From Pseudonocardia parietis (lineage in GTDB: Bacteria; Actinomycetota; Actinomycetes; Mycobacteriales; Pseudonocardiaceae): DNA of 64,000 nucleotides. Shown one piece after another: positions 1-8,713 of the stretch (its first letter is position 1; each line of letters begins with the position of its first letter). Under the pieces are notes generated by a model. The model made no database searches. It was given only the letters and a program-made list of their open reading frames with translations, and had not been told where the DNA came from. The DNA lies in NCBI RefSeq assembly GCF_017876315.1, contig NZ_JAGINU010000001.1, positions 1,240,001-1,304,000 of the forward strand, read 5' to 3'. The position numbers were made by a program, and so were the translations under genes.

Positions 1-753
1 GTGACCGACGCCGGCTGGGGCGACGTCCCCGCCGACCCGGCCCGCGACACCATCGGCACCGCGCGCCACCACGAGATCCGGCTCGACCCCGAGACCACCG
101 CCGCGGTGCTCACCACGCTGCCGGCCGCGTACCGGAGCACGGCGGACGCGGTGCTGCTGACCGCACTGACACGGGCGACCCACCGCTGGCGTGGCCGCGG
201 CGGCGAGCCCGAGCTGCTGGTGGACCTGCAGGGCCACGGCCGCCCGGAGACGGCGCCGGACGGATCCGGTCCGGTCGACCTGTCGCGGACCGTCGGCTGG
301 TTCACCACGGTGACCCCCGCCGTGGTGCGGCCGGGCGCCGGCGGTCCGGCGAGCGTCGGACGGCAGCTGCGTGCGGGCGGCGGCGGCCTGGGGTACGGCC
401 TGCTGCGCGACGCCCCGGACCGTCCCCTCGGTGCGGTCGACCGGCCGCGGATCACGTTCAACTACCTGGGGCGCTTCACCGCTCCCACCGGACAGGACCA
501 GGAGTGGCGTGCCCCGTCCGACGCCGGGCCGCTCGGCTCCGGCGAACCCGATGCCATGCCGTTCCCGCACGAGCTGGCGGTGAACGCCCTGGCCACCGGC
601 GAGCCCCGCACCCTGGGGATCCGGTTCACCTGGCCTTCGGCGCTGTTCGACGAGGCCCGGATCGCCGAGCTCGCTGCGCTGCTGCGCGACGAGCTCGCGG
701 CACTGGCCGTGTCGTCGGAGCCGGGCCCGCCCGCGGGAACGGGTCGACGATGA
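1..753 (+). CDS. 3' part of an NRPS gene: C-terminal half of an epimerization-type domain
   Basis: The visible 250 residues match the C-terminal half of a condensation/epimerization domain. Seen: VDLQGHGR (residues 74-81), LSRTVGWFT (94-102), a GLGYGLLR segment (129-136) and ITFNYLGRF (151-159). These fit the late E-domain motifs, which lie beside the tunnel where the peptidyl-thioester is epimerised. The catalytic HHxxxD motif is not visible, so the first half of the domain and the other modules must lie left of the window; the GTG at base 1 is unlikely to be the true start. No carrier or thioesterase domain follows, so the protein ends with this domain. The stop overlaps the next ATG. A C domain rather than an E domain is possible; the substrate cannot be told. 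Confidence 0.8.
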   Translation: MTDAGWGDVPADPARDTIGTARHHEIRLDPETTAAVLTTLPAAYRSTADAVLLTALTRATHRWRGRGGEPELLVDLQGHGRPETAPDGSGPVDLSRTVGWFTTVTPAVVRPGAGGPASVGRQLRAGGGGLGYGLLRDAPDRPLGAVDRPRITFNYLGRFTAPTGQDQEWRAPSDAGPLGSGEPDAMPFPHELAVNALATGEPRTLGIRFTWPSALFDEARIAELAALLRDELAALAVSSEPGPPAGTGRR

Positions 754-2180
754 GCGCCGGCGCCGAGGCACCCGACCGGATCGATGCCCCGCTGGTGCGG
801 GCGGCGTTCGTGCTCGTGCTGGGCACGTTCATGGCCACCCTGGACGCGACGATCGTCGCCGTCGGGGTGAGCACCCTGGCGGCCGAGTTCGACGCGACCC
901 CGGTCGAGGTGCAGTGGGTGAGCACTGCGTACCTGCTCGCCGTGGTCGCGGCGGTACCGGCGTCCGGCTGGCTGGTCGACCGGTTCGGCGGGCGCCGGAC
1001 GTGGATCGTCGCGGTGCTCTGTTTCGTCGCGGCGTCCGCGCTCTGCGCACTGGCCTGGTCGCTGACCTCGCTGGTCGCGTTCCGGGTGCTGCAGGGCCTG
1101 GCCGGCGGGCTCCTCCCGGCGACCGGGCAGGCGGTTCTGGCCCGCCTCGCCGGACCCTCCCGGATCGGCCGGGTGATCAGCATCGTCGGGATGGTGCCGC
1201 TGCTCTCGCCGGTCCTCGGCCCGCTCGCCGGTGGCGCGATCCTGGGCGTCGCGACCTGGCCGTGGCTGTTCTACGTCAACCTGCCGATCGGGATCGGCGC
1301 GGCGGTGCTGGCGGTGCTGCTGGTCCCGCGGGACACCGCGGCAGCGCGCGGGGCCGCGTTCGACGTCCGCGGGGCGCTGCTGCTCTCGCCGGGCCTGGCG
1401 GTGTTCGTGCTCGGCCTGACCGAGCTCGAACGGACCGGCGGGCCGCTGCCCGGGGTACCGGTGAGCCTCGCCGGGCTGGCGATGCTGGTGCTGTTCGTGG
1501 TGCACGGGCTGCGCACCCGCGGCACCCCGCTGATCGACCCGCGGCTGTTCGCACGCAACCCGTTCGGCCCGGCCGCGCTCGCCCTGGTGATCCTCGGGCT
1601 CTCGGTGTTCGGCGCGACCTTCCTGCTCCCGCTCTACCTGCAGACCGGCCGCGGCCTGGACGCCTGGGAGACCGGCCTGCTGCTCGCCCCGCAGGGGGTC
1701 GGCGCGCTCGCCGGGGCGCTGCTGGTCAACCGGCTGGTCGACCGGATCGCACCGCGGAACCTGGTGCTGGCCGGGATCGGGCTGGTGGCGCTGGGCACCG
1801 TGGTGTTCACCCAGCTCGCCCAGGATCCGTCGGACGCACTCGTGGCGACGTCGCTGCTGGTCCGTGGCGCGGGCTCGGCGCTGATCGGGGCACCGGTGAT
1901 GGCGCTGGTGTACCGCACCATGGCCAAGGAGATGATCCCGCGGGCGGCGAGCGCGCTGAACCTGCTCAACACCCTCGGTGGCTCGGTCGGCACGGCGCTG
2001 GTCGCGGTGATCCTGCAGTCCCGGCTGGCCGCGCTCGGGCCGGGTACCCCCGGCGCCGCCGCCGTCGCCTTCGGACAGACGTTCTGGTGGGTGCTCGGGT
2101 TCTGCCTGCTCGCGCTCGTCGGTGCGACCCGGCTGCCCGGCGTCAGCCCTGCCCGGCGAGGATCCGGTCCAGCTCGGTGA
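750..2180 (+). CDS. MFS transporter, DHA2/EmrB-type drug or peptide exporter
   Basis: Integral membrane protein of 476 residues with about 14 hydrophobic segments, as in the DHA2 family of proton-driven exporters. The N-terminus has the typical LDATIVAVGV motif of helix 1, followed by WLVDRFGGRR, the loop 2-3 motif. The ATG at 750 overlaps the stop of the peptide synthetase gene (ATGA), so the two are translationally coupled, and the transporter probably exports that synthetase's product. The export role is inferred from context; the substrate is unknown. The last 15 residues (rich in Pro, Arg and Gly) follow the last helix and look like read-through past the family's usual end. Confidence 0.85.
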   Translation: MSAGAEAPDRIDAPLVRAAFVLVLGTFMATLDATIVAVGVSTLAAEFDATPVEVQWVSTAYLLAVVAAVPASGWLVDRFGGRRTWIVAVLCFVAASALCALAWSLTSLVAFRVLQGLAGGLLPATGQAVLARLAGPSRIGRVISIVGMVPLLSPVLGPLAGGAILGVATWPWLFYVNLPIGIGAAVLAVLLVPRDTAAARGAAFDVRGALLLSPGLAVFVLGLTELERTGGPLPGVPVSLAGLAMLVLFVVHGLRTRGTPLIDPRLFARNPFGPAALALVILGLSVFGATFLLPLYLQTGRGLDAWETGLLLAPQGVGALAGALLVNRLVDRIAPRNLVLAGIGLVALGTVVFTQLAQDPSDALVATSLLVRGAGSALIGAPVMALVYRTMAKEMIPRAASALNLLNTLGGSVGTALVAVILQSRLAALGPGTPGAAAVAFGQTFWWVLGFCLLALVGATRLPGVSPARRGSGPAR

Positions 2181-2211
2181 GCACGGCCGCCGGGTGTTGC
2201 CGTCGGTCCTC

Positions 2212-2787
2212 CTACGGCAACAGCGGGCGTCCGGTCGCCCGGACCGTCCACCGGCCCGACCCACCGCGCAGGTCGGTACCGGTGAGCGGGGCGGCGTCGA
2301 CCCGCCAGAACCCGGACGCGGGCGCGCCGATCGCGTGGACCACGGCCGCCCGCGCGACGGCGGGCCCACAGATCGCCAGCGTGTGCCCGGCTCGCCGGGC
2401 CGAGAGCCAGGCCCCGACCCGTTCGATCAGGCTTTCCAGTGACTCCCCGCCGTGCGGAGCCGCGTCCGGGCGGGTCAGCCAGTCCCGCAGTGCATCGGGC
2501 TCCTCGGCGGCGACCTCGTCCAGGGTTTGCCCGGCCCACCGCCCGGCGTCCCAGCCCCGCAGGCCGGGATCCGGGAGCGCGTCGAGCCCCAGCGCCGCGC
2601 AGGTGGCGACGCAGGCCCGGTCCGGCGCGTGACGCAGCTCTCCGGCGCGCGGGACCCTGTCGCGGGCGGCCGTCGCCGCGGAGGTTCCGCGCTCCGTGGG
2701 CGGTTCGTCCACCGGGAACGCCGCGGCTGTGGTCGTGGCGGTCTCGGCGTGCACCACGAGCGTGATGCGGCTGGAGGCTCGGCTCAC
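2212..2787 (-). CDS. histidine-phosphatase-like protein with a degenerate catalytic motif
   Basis: Protein of about 191 residues with the fold-type pattern of the histidine phosphatase superfamily, a family often found beside cbtAB. The usual N-terminal RHGE appears here as VHAE (in LVVHAET), so the His is kept but the Arg and Gly are lost. The late His-Gly motif is replaced by CGPAVARA. The phosphatase reaction may therefore be impaired. The GTG at 2787 starts the protein directly at the first beta strand; starts further upstream add a tail unlike the family. It is divergent from cbtB with about 80 bp between. After the TAG stop the same frame stays open for 22 more codons (AVLTELDRIL is visible), perhaps a lost C-terminal extension. 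Confidence 0.7.
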   Translation of the reverse strand: MSRASSRITLVVHAETATTTAAAFPVDEPPTERGTSAATAARDRVPRAGELRHAPDRACVATCAALGLDALPDPGLRGWDAGRWAGQTLDEVAAEEPDALRDWLTRPDAAPHGGESLESLIERVGAWLSARRAGHTLAICGPAVARAAVVHAIGAPASGFWRVDAAPLTGTDLRGGSGRWTVRATGRPLLP

Positions 2788-2867
2788 TTGACTCCCTGCG
2801 GGTTTCGGGCGCAGCATTTCTCCGCGCATCTGTTCAGGTGTGCGTATCGTGCCGTGAGGAGCTGATC

Positions 2868-3092
2868 ATGACTCAGGCCGCCGTGCCCGCCGCGGTCTCC
2901 GCGCCCGGTGCCGTGCCCGCCCCGATCCCGCTGCGCGAGATCGCGCCGTGGGCGCTGCTCGCCGGGGTCGTCGCGCTGGTGCTGCTCTATCTCGTCGGCT
3001 TCGACCAGGGTGTGACCACCCTCGTGCCCGGTGAGGCGATCCACGAGTTCGTGCACGACGGCCGGCACCTGCTGGGCTTCCCGTGCCACTGA
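2868..3092 (+). CDS. cbtB: CbtB, small subunit of a predicted cobalt transporter
   Basis: A 74-residue protein with one membrane helix (about residues 27-45) and a C-terminal His-rich tail, HEFVHDGRHLLGFPCH, which is the hallmark metal-binding end of CbtB. CbtA and CbtB are predicted to form a cobalt importer in organisms that make or use cobalamin; that role is family knowledge from genome context. The ATG at 2868 has a good ribosome site (GAGGAG about 8 bases upstream). I saw no cobalamin riboswitch upstream, although many cbtB genes have one. Confidence 0.88.
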   Translation: MTQAAVPAAVSAPGAVPAPIPLREIAPWALLAGVVALVLLYLVGFDQGVTTLVPGEAIHEFVHDGRHLLGFPCH

Positions 3093-3150
3093 TCCCCGTG
3101 GCACCGAACGGAGCGCGCGCAGTGGACACCGGTACCGGCGGGAGTCCGTC

Positions 3151-3894
3151 ATGGTCATGAGGACGCTGCTGGTCCGCGGGATGCTCGCGGGCCTGGTGGC
3201 CGGGCTGGTCGCCTTCGTGTTCGCCCGGGTCTTCGGCGAGCCGGCCCTCGACGGCGGGATCGCGTTCGAGGACGCGATGGCCCACGCGGCCGGCGAGCAC
3301 GACCACGAGGAGCTGGTGAGCCGCGGGGTGCAGGCCTCGCTCGGGCTCGGGGTCGCCTACGTCGTCTACGGCATCGCCGTCGGCGGGTTCGTCGCGCTGG
3401 CCTACGCGTTCGCGCGCGGCAGGCTCGGGCCGCTGGGGGCGCGCGGGGCGGCGGTCGTGGTCACGCTGATCGGGTTCGTCGCGGCGGTCCTGGTGCCGCT
3501 GGTCAAGTACCCGGCGAATCCGCCGGCGTCCACCGAGGACGCCACCATCGGCAACCGGACCGGGTTCTACCTGCTGTTCGTGCTCGTCTCGGTGGCGCTC
3601 GCGGTGCTGGCGGTCGTGCTCGCCCGGCGGCTGGCCGAGCGGGCGGGCTGGTGGAACGCCGTGCTGGCCGCGACCGCCGGCTACCTGGTGCTGGTACTGG
3701 TCGTCGGGTCGCTGCTGCCGACCGTCGCCGAGACCCCGGGCGACTTCCCGGCCGCGGTGCTCTACGACTTCCGGATCGCGGCGCTCGGGGCGCACGCGGT
3801 CCTCTGGGGTGTGCTGGCCGCGGTGTTCGGCGCGCTCGTCGGCGGCCGGTCGGGCGCGCCGTCCGGAGCGGCCGACCGCGCGGCCGTCGGCTGA
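3151..3894 (+). CDS. cbtA: CbtA, membrane subunit of a predicted cobalt transporter
   Basis: A 247-residue membrane protein with five to six hydrophobic helices and an N-terminal LLVRGMLAGLVAGLVAFVFA helix typical of CbtA. The AGEHDHEELVSRGVQ segment after helix 1 carries His and acidic residues expected near the metal path. It follows cbtB by 58 bp and is presumably co-transcribed. Two in-frame ATGs (3151 and 3157) are possible starts; 3151 is chosen. With the downstream ABC transporter it suggests a locus for a metal or a metal complex. Confidence 0.86.
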   Translation: MVMRTLLVRGMLAGLVAGLVAFVFARVFGEPALDGGIAFEDAMAHAAGEHDHEELVSRGVQASLGLGVAYVVYGIAVGGFVALAYAFARGRLGPLGARGAAVVVTLIGFVAAVLVPLVKYPANPPASTEDATIGNRTGFYLLFVLVSVALAVLAVVLARRLAERAGWWNAVLAATAGYLVLVLVVGSLLPTVAETPGDFPAAVLYDFRIAALGAHAVLWGVLAAVFGALVGGRSGAPSGAADRAAVG

Positions 3895-3954
3895 CCGGCA
3901 AGGGTGACGTTCCGGACATCCGGGATGGGTGGCGCCAGCAGCACGCCATGACAT

Positions 3955-3967
3955 ATGAACAGTTCAT
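3955..3967. promoter_or_regulatory. perfect palindrome ATGAAC-A-GTTCAT, candidate metal-sensor operator
   Basis: A perfect inverted repeat of two 6-bp arms around one base lies 37 bp before the start of the lipoprotein gene, in AT-richer sequence than its surroundings. TGAAC/GTTCA arms are common in operators of ArsR/SmtB-type metal sensors and of some TetR proteins. No regulator gene is adjacent, so the assignment is inference. Confidence 0.45.
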
Positions 3968-4004
3968 CAACTTTCGGTGTGTCGCCGATCGACGAGGAGC
4001 TGCG

Positions 4005-5045
4005 ATGTCCGCCCGGTCCGTCATCCGCCGGTCGTTACCTGTTGCCGTGCTGTCCGCCGCGGCGGTGGCCCTGTCCGCCTGCGGCGGTCCACCCGCCCCG
4101 GAGATCGCGGCGGGCACCGAGGGCGCGGTCACCGAGGTGAACTGCGGGATCGAGGTCACGGTCCCGGGGCCCCCGGAGCGGATCTACGCCCTCTACCAGC
4201 CCGCCATCGAGACGCTGCACGCGCTCGGCGTGAGTGATGACCGGCTCGTGGGCACCGCCTGGCTCGACGCGCCGGTTCTCGCCCCGTTCGCCGAGGCGCA
4301 GGCGAGTGTCCCGTATGTCCCTGACCTGCCACAGCGCGAGGCATTGTTGTCGGCGAACCCGGATTTCGTGCTGGCCGGATACAACAATGTGTTCGCCACC
4401 ACCGGGGACGAGTCGATCAGTACCCGGGCCGACCTGTCCGCGCTCGGTGTGCAGACCTGGGTCAACGCGCCGCTGTGCCCGTCGGCGGACGGGCTGTCCG
4501 ACGAGGCGATCGACCCGGCCCAGGTGTCGATGGAGACGATCTACGGTGACCTGCACTCGCTCGGCCGCGTGCTGGGTGTGCAGCAGCGGTCCGAGGAGCT
4601 GGTCGCCGAGCTGCGGGCCAAGGTGGCGACGGTGCAGGAGCGGGTGGCCGGCAAGGTGAAGCCGCGGGTGGCGATCCTGCTCAACGACGACGACGGCAGC
4701 TACCGCGTCGCGTCCGGTATCGACTTCGGGACGCGGATCCTGGAGATGGCCGGTGCCGAGAACGCGTTCGGTGACCTGACCGAGCGGCGGCACGTCGCGG
4801 TGTCCAAGGAGGAGCTGATCGCCCGGGACCCGGACGTCATCCTCACCTCGACCTGCTGTGATGCCGCCACCGTCGACGAGGACGGTCAGGCCGACGTGCA
4901 GCAGATCCTGACCGACCCGGCGCTGGCAGGCAGCACGGCCGTCGAGCAGCGGAAGGTGTTCGCCTTCCTGTTCGCCGACCGGGCGGCCAGTCTGAGGGCC
5001 CCCTACGCGGCCGAGCGGGTCGCGGACCTGGTCCACCCGGAGTGA
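4005..5045 (+). CDS. periplasmic-binding-type lipoprotein of a FecBCDE/BtuF-like ABC importer
   Basis: A 346-residue secreted lipoprotein: signal peptide SLPVAVLSAAAVALSAC with the lipidation Cys at the end of LSAC, then two lobes typical of class III binding proteins (NPDFVLAG, PDVILTSTC). These proteins bind siderophores, haem or corrinoids. The CC pair in TSTCCDAAT is unusual and might contact a metal. The ATG at 4005 follows GAGGAG. The stop overlaps the GTG of the first permease. Next to cbtAB and a CbiX-like protein a cobalt or corrinoid ligand is attractive, but a ferric siderophore is equally compatible with the sequence. Confidence 0.85.
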   Translation: MSARSVIRRSLPVAVLSAAAVALSACGGPPAPEIAAGTEGAVTEVNCGIEVTVPGPPERIYALYQPAIETLHALGVSDDRLVGTAWLDAPVLAPFAEAQASVPYVPDLPQREALLSANPDFVLAGYNNVFATTGDESISTRADLSALGVQTWVNAPLCPSADGLSDEAIDPAQVSMETIYGDLHSLGRVLGVQQRSEELVAELRAKVATVQERVAGKVKPRVAILLNDDDGSYRVASGIDFGTRILEMAGAENAFGDLTERRHVAVSKEELIARDPDVILTSTCCDAATVDEDGQADVQQILTDPALAGSTAVEQRKVFAFLFADRAASLRAPYAAERVADLVHPE

Positions 5046-6061
5046 CCGTCGCGGCAGCCGTGCTTCGGCCGCGTGCCGCCGCGCCCTGGGCGCTGCCCGG
5101 CGCCGTCGTCCTGGTCGTCGCGGGGACGGTCCTGTCGATGAAGGTCGGGGCCCGCCCGCTGGCCTGGGCCGAGCTGTCCGACGGGTTGCTGCGCTTCACC
5201 GGGGCGCCGTCGGACTTCGTGGTCCGTCACGTCCGGCTGCCGCGCACCCTGTGCGGCCTGCTGGCGGGGGCCTGCCTGGGGCTGGCCGGGACGGTCGCCC
5301 AGGGCGTCACCCGCAACCCCCTGGCCGGCCCGGACACGCTCGGGGTGAACGCGGGCGCCGCCGCGGCGATGATCGCGGTGATGACCGCCGGGATCGGCTC
5401 GCTGGCCGGCTTCGTCTGGTTCGGCTTCCTCGGCGGCACCGTCGCGGCACTCACCGTGTACGCCATCGGCGGGTCCGGCCGGGACGGGGCGACCCCGGTC
5501 AAGCTCGCGCTCGCCGGCGCTGCGGTGTCCGCATTGCTCACCGCCGTGACCTCGGCGTTCGTGCTGCTGGACCGGGACCTGTTCGCCCGCTACCGCTACT
5601 GGATCATCGGCTCGCTCGCGCGGGCCGACCTGCCCACGGTCGGACAGGCGCTGCCGTTCGCCGTCGTCGGGGTCGTTCTCGCGGTCCTGCTCGTCCGGCG
5701 GCTCGACGCGGTCGCCCTCGGTGAGGACGCCTCCCGCAGCCTCGGCGCCCGGCCCGGTCTCACCCGCGGGACCGGACTCGCCGCCGTCGTGGTCCTGGCC
5801 GGGACGGCGACCGCGCTGGCCGGGCCGGTCGTGTTCGTCGGGCTGGTGGCGCCGCACGCCGCCCGGGTGCTGGTGGGAACCGCACACCGGTGGGTGCTGC
5901 CGCTGTCGGCGCTGCTCGCGGCGGGTCTGGTCCTGCTCGCGGACGTGGTGGGCCGCGTGGTGATCGCCCCCGAGGAGGTCCACATCGGCGTGACCGCGGC
6001 GCTGCTCGGCGGCCCGATGTTCCTGCACCTGGTCCGGACCCGGAAGGTGGCCGAGCTGTGA
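5042..6061 (+). CDS. FecCD-family ABC transporter permease (first)
   Basis: A 339-residue permease of the FecCD/BtuC family with about ten membrane helices. Family landmarks visible: RLPRTLCGLLAGACLGLAG, TRNPLAGPDTLGVNAGAAAA and GPVVFVGLVAPHAAR, the last being the coupling region that meets the ATPase. It begins with GTG overlapping the preceding stop (GTGA). It pairs with the next permease to form a heterodimeric channel for the ligand delivered by the upstream lipoprotein. Confidence 0.9.
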   Translation: MTVAAAVLRPRAAAPWALPGAVVLVVAGTVLSMKVGARPLAWAELSDGLLRFTGAPSDFVVRHVRLPRTLCGLLAGACLGLAGTVAQGVTRNPLAGPDTLGVNAGAAAAMIAVMTAGIGSLAGFVWFGFLGGTVAALTVYAIGGSGRDGATPVKLALAGAAVSALLTAVTSAFVLLDRDLFARYRYWIIGSLARADLPTVGQALPFAVVGVVLAVLLVRRLDAVALGEDASRSLGARPGLTRGTGLAAVVVLAGTATALAGPVVFVGLVAPHAARVLVGTAHRWVLPLSALLAAGLVLLADVVGRVVIAPEEVHIGVTAALLGGPMFLHLVRTRKVAEL

Positions 6062-7095
6062 CCGCGACCCTGGTCCTGCGGCGGGGGCCGGTGTCGGCCC
6101 GGATCGGTGTCCGGGGCCTGGTCCTGGCGATCGCGACGTGGACGGGCGCGGTCGCCGTGGGCCTGGCGGCGATCACGATCGGCGAGTACCCGCTCCCGCT
6201 GCCGACCGTGCTCGACACCCTCGCCGGGAACGGGAGCCTGATCACCTACGACATCGTCGTCTCCCACCGGCTGCCGCGGGCGCTGACCGGCGTCCTGGTG
6301 GGAGCCGCGTTCGGCGTCGCCGGGGGCGTGCTCCAGCGTCTCGCGCGCAACCCGCTGGTCAGCCCGGACGTGATCGGCATCAATGCGGGGGCCTCGGCAG
6401 GCGCCGTCGTGATGATCATCGGGTTCGGCGCCTCGGCGGCCTGGGTGACCGGTGGCGCACTCGCCGGCGCCGTGCTCGCCGCACTGACGGTGTACGCCGT
6501 CGCCTGGCGCAACGGCTTCTCCGGCTACCGGCTCGTACTGGTCGGGATCGGCGTGGCCGCGATGCTGGGCTCGGCGGCGACGTTCCTGCTCAGCCGCGCG
6601 GAGATCAACGCGGCGTACGCGGCGGCGGTGTGGCTGGTCGGCAGCCTGTCCGGCCGGAGCTGGCCGGACGTCGTGCCGGTCGCGGCAGGGCTGTGCCTGT
6701 TGCTCCCCGTCGTGCTCGCGCTGGTGCGGCGGCTGCAGGTCCTCGAGCTCGGTGACGATCTCGCCCGGTCGCTGTCCCCGCGCGTCGGACGGGCCCGGGT
6801 CACGTTGCTGGCCTGTGCGGTCGGCCTGTCCGCGCTGGCCACGGCCTCGGCGGGGCCGGTCGGCTTCGTCGCGCTCGTCGCCCCGCAGATCGTGCGGCGG
6901 GTGCTCGCCGAGCGCAGCCCCGGCCTGGTGGCCTCGGCCGGGACCGGGGCCTTCGTCGTCGTCGCGGCCGACCTCCTCGCCCGCACCGCGTTCGCGCCGC
7001 GCGAGCTGCCGGTGGGGGTCGTCACCGCCGTGGTCGGCGCCCCCGTACTCATCGCGCTACTGGTGCGCAGCAACCGGATCGGAGCGAGCGGATGA
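6058..7095 (+). CDS. FecCD-family ABC transporter permease (second)
   Basis: A 345-residue paralogue of the preceding permease: SHRLPRALTGVLVGAAFGVA, ARNPLVSPDVIGINAGASAG and GPVGFVALVAPQIVRR. The GTG at 6058 overlaps the previous stop and the protein ends 4 bases into the ATPase gene, so translation is coupled through the operon. The sequence does not reveal which substrate it carries. Confidence 0.9.
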   Translation: MTATLVLRRGPVSARIGVRGLVLAIATWTGAVAVGLAAITIGEYPLPLPTVLDTLAGNGSLITYDIVVSHRLPRALTGVLVGAAFGVAGGVLQRLARNPLVSPDVIGINAGASAGAVVMIIGFGASAAWVTGGALAGAVLAALTVYAVAWRNGFSGYRLVLVGIGVAAMLGSAATFLLSRAEINAAYAAAVWLVGSLSGRSWPDVVPVAAGLCLLLPVVLALVRRLQVLELGDDLARSLSPRVGRARVTLLACAVGLSALATASAGPVGFVALVAPQIVRRVLAERSPGLVASAGTGAFVVVAADLLARTAFAPRELPVGVVTAVVGAPVLIALLVRSNRIGASG

Positions 7096-7916
7096 CGCTG
7101 TCCGGCGAGAACCTCGCCCTCGGCTACACCCCGGGGAAGCTGGTGGTCGACGACCAGTCGGTCACGATCCCGGCGGCCCGGATCACGGTGATCGTCGGCC
7201 CGAACGCCTGTGGGAAGTCGACCCTGCTGCGGGGGCTCGCCGGGCTGATGCGCCCGTCCTCGGGGCGCGTCCTGCTCGACGGCTCCGAGATCGCGCGACT
7301 GCCCGCGACCGAGCTCGCGCGCCGGCTCGGGGTGCTCCCGCAGCAGCCGAGCACCCCGGACGGCATCACCGTCGCCGATCTCGTCGGACGCGGGCGGCAT
7401 CCGCACCAGCGCTGGTTCCGGCAGTGGTCGGCCGACGACGAGGCCGCGGTGTCCGCGGCGCTGCACGCCACGGCAATGACCGAGCTGGCCGACCGGCCCG
7501 TCGCGGAGTTGTCCGGCGGGCAGCGGCAGCGGGCCTGGATCGCGCTCGTGCTGGCCCAGGGGCCGGGGACGATGCTGCTCGACGAGCCCACCACGTTCCT
7601 CGACCTCGCCCACCAGCTCGACGTGCTCGACCTGCTGGGCGCCGTCAACGCCGGGCAACGCCGCACGATCGTCATGGTCCTGCACGACCTGGAGCTCGCC
7701 GCCCGCTACGCCGACCACCTGCTCGCGATGCGCGACGGCCGGATCGTCGCCGAGGGCGCCCCGTCCGCCGTCGTCACCGAGGAGCTGGTGTCCTCGGTGT
7801 TCGGCGTCGACGCGCTCGTGACGCCGGACCCGCTCACCGGGACGCCACTCGTGCTGCCGCGCCCGGGTGCGCGCCGCCGTGCGGTTGCCGGGAACAGGAG
7901 TACCGCAGTTGACTGA
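7092..7916 (+). CDS. ABC transporter ATP-binding protein, FecE/BtuD type
   Basis: A 274-residue ATPase energising the two FecCD permeases. Walker A is GPNACGKST, with Cys where most have Gly-Ser; the signature is LSGGQRQRAWIA, Walker B is MLLDEPTTFLD and the switch His is in VLHDLELA. The ATG overlaps the stop of the second permease. The last 25 residues are basic and Pro-rich. Confidence 0.9.
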   Translation: MTLSGENLALGYTPGKLVVDDQSVTIPAARITVIVGPNACGKSTLLRGLAGLMRPSSGRVLLDGSEIARLPATELARRLGVLPQQPSTPDGITVADLVGRGRHPHQRWFRQWSADDEAAVSAALHATAMTELADRPVAELSGGQRQRAWIALVLAQGPGTMLLDEPTTFLDLAHQLDVLDLLGAVNAGQRRTIVMVLHDLELAARYADHLLAMRDGRIVAEGAPSAVVTEELVSSVFGVDALVTPDPLTGTPLVLPRPGARRRAVAGNRSTAVD

Positions 7917-8598
7917 ACCGGCCCGCCACGCCCGCGCCCTGGTGCTCGTCGCCCGGCCGACACCCTCCGGAGTGGACGAACGTTCCCTCGCCGGCCTGGC
8001 CGCCGACGTGGCCGGTCGGGTGCGCGCCACGGTGCGGGTCGCCCACCTGGACCAGCTGGATCCGTCGATCCCCGCAGTACTCGACGAGCTCGCTGCGGCA
8101 GGCGTCACCGACGTGCTGTGCGTCCCGCTGGCCGTGCCCGCCGACCGCTACCTGCGGACGTGGATCGGCCGGGCGGTCGCGCACTGGCGCTCCGCCGCGG
8201 CCGCGCCCTGCGAGGTGAGGATCGCGCCCGGCCTCACCGGTCTCGCCGCCGACGCCGTCGCGGGGCTGGCCACCGTCGAGGGAGAGCCGATCACCGCGTC
8301 TCCGGCCGGGTTCACCAGCCCCGCCTGGTCGGTGCTCGACGTGCCGCAGCGACACCTGTTCGTCTGCCGCGGGCCGCGCTGCCTGGTGTACGGGGCCGGA
8401 GCCACCCACCGCGCGCTGGCCGCGGCCGCACGGGGAACCGGCACTCAGGTGACCCCGTGCGGATGCCTCGGCCCCTGCAACCTCGGCCCGCTGGTCGTCG
8501 ACGGGAACACCTGGCACACGCACGTGGGGACGGCCGAAGCCGACACGCTCGTCGCTGAACACGATCCGAACGCCGCGTCCGCCGACCGGCACCAGTAG
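7909..8598 (+). CDS. CbiX-like domain fused to a thioredoxin-like [2Fe-2S] ferredoxin domain
   Basis: A 229-residue, apparently two-domain protein. Residues 1-130 resemble one half of a sirohydrochlorin chelatase (CbiX/SirB), but the VGHGS motif that holds the metal-inserting His reads VARPT, so chelatase activity is doubtful. Residues 140-215 have the Cys spacing of the small thioredoxin-like ferredoxins (FVCRGPRC, then CGCLGPCNLGP). I chose the TTG at 7909, 8 bases after GGAG and overlapping the ATPase stop; a GTG at 7867 would add 14 residues. It may release or reduce a metal from an imported complex, but this is inference from domains and position at the end of the importer operon. Confidence 0.68.
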   Translation: MTEPARHARALVLVARPTPSGVDERSLAGLAADVAGRVRATVRVAHLDQLDPSIPAVLDELAAAGVTDVLCVPLAVPADRYLRTWIGRAVAHWRSAAAAPCEVRIAPGLTGLAADAVAGLATVEGEPITASPAGFTSPAWSVLDVPQRHLFVCRGPRCLVYGAGATHRALAAAARGTGTQVTPCGCLGPCNLGPLVVDGNTWHTHVGTAEADTLVAEHDPNAASADRHQ

Positions 8599-8713
8599 CC
8601 GACCGTTGCGGGTCGTCCGTACACGGGCGGGCCCTCGTGGAGGCGCCGATGAGTTTCGGCGGTCGCCGGTGTCCAAGTCCGTGACACTGCAGCCCACCCA
8701 TGAGAGGTCCACA

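Noticed and set aside
462..2369. Long minus-strand frame antisense to the NRPS end and MFS exporter
   Set aside because: It mirrors the plus-strand codons, is Arg/Gly/Asp-rich without any family motif, and the two plus-strand genes are well supported.
2788..2867. Possible cobalamin riboswitch upstream of cbtB
   Set aside because: Only 80 bp are available and neither the B12 box nor the aptamer core is present.
3895..4004. tRNA or riboswitch in the gap before the lipoprotein gene
   Set aside because: Apart from the 13-bp palindrome I found no cloverleaf or aptamer core.
7867..7908. Upstream GTG start for the CbiX/ferredoxin protein
   Set aside because: It lies within the ATPase gene and lacks a ribosome site, whereas the TTG at 7909 has GGAG at good spacing.
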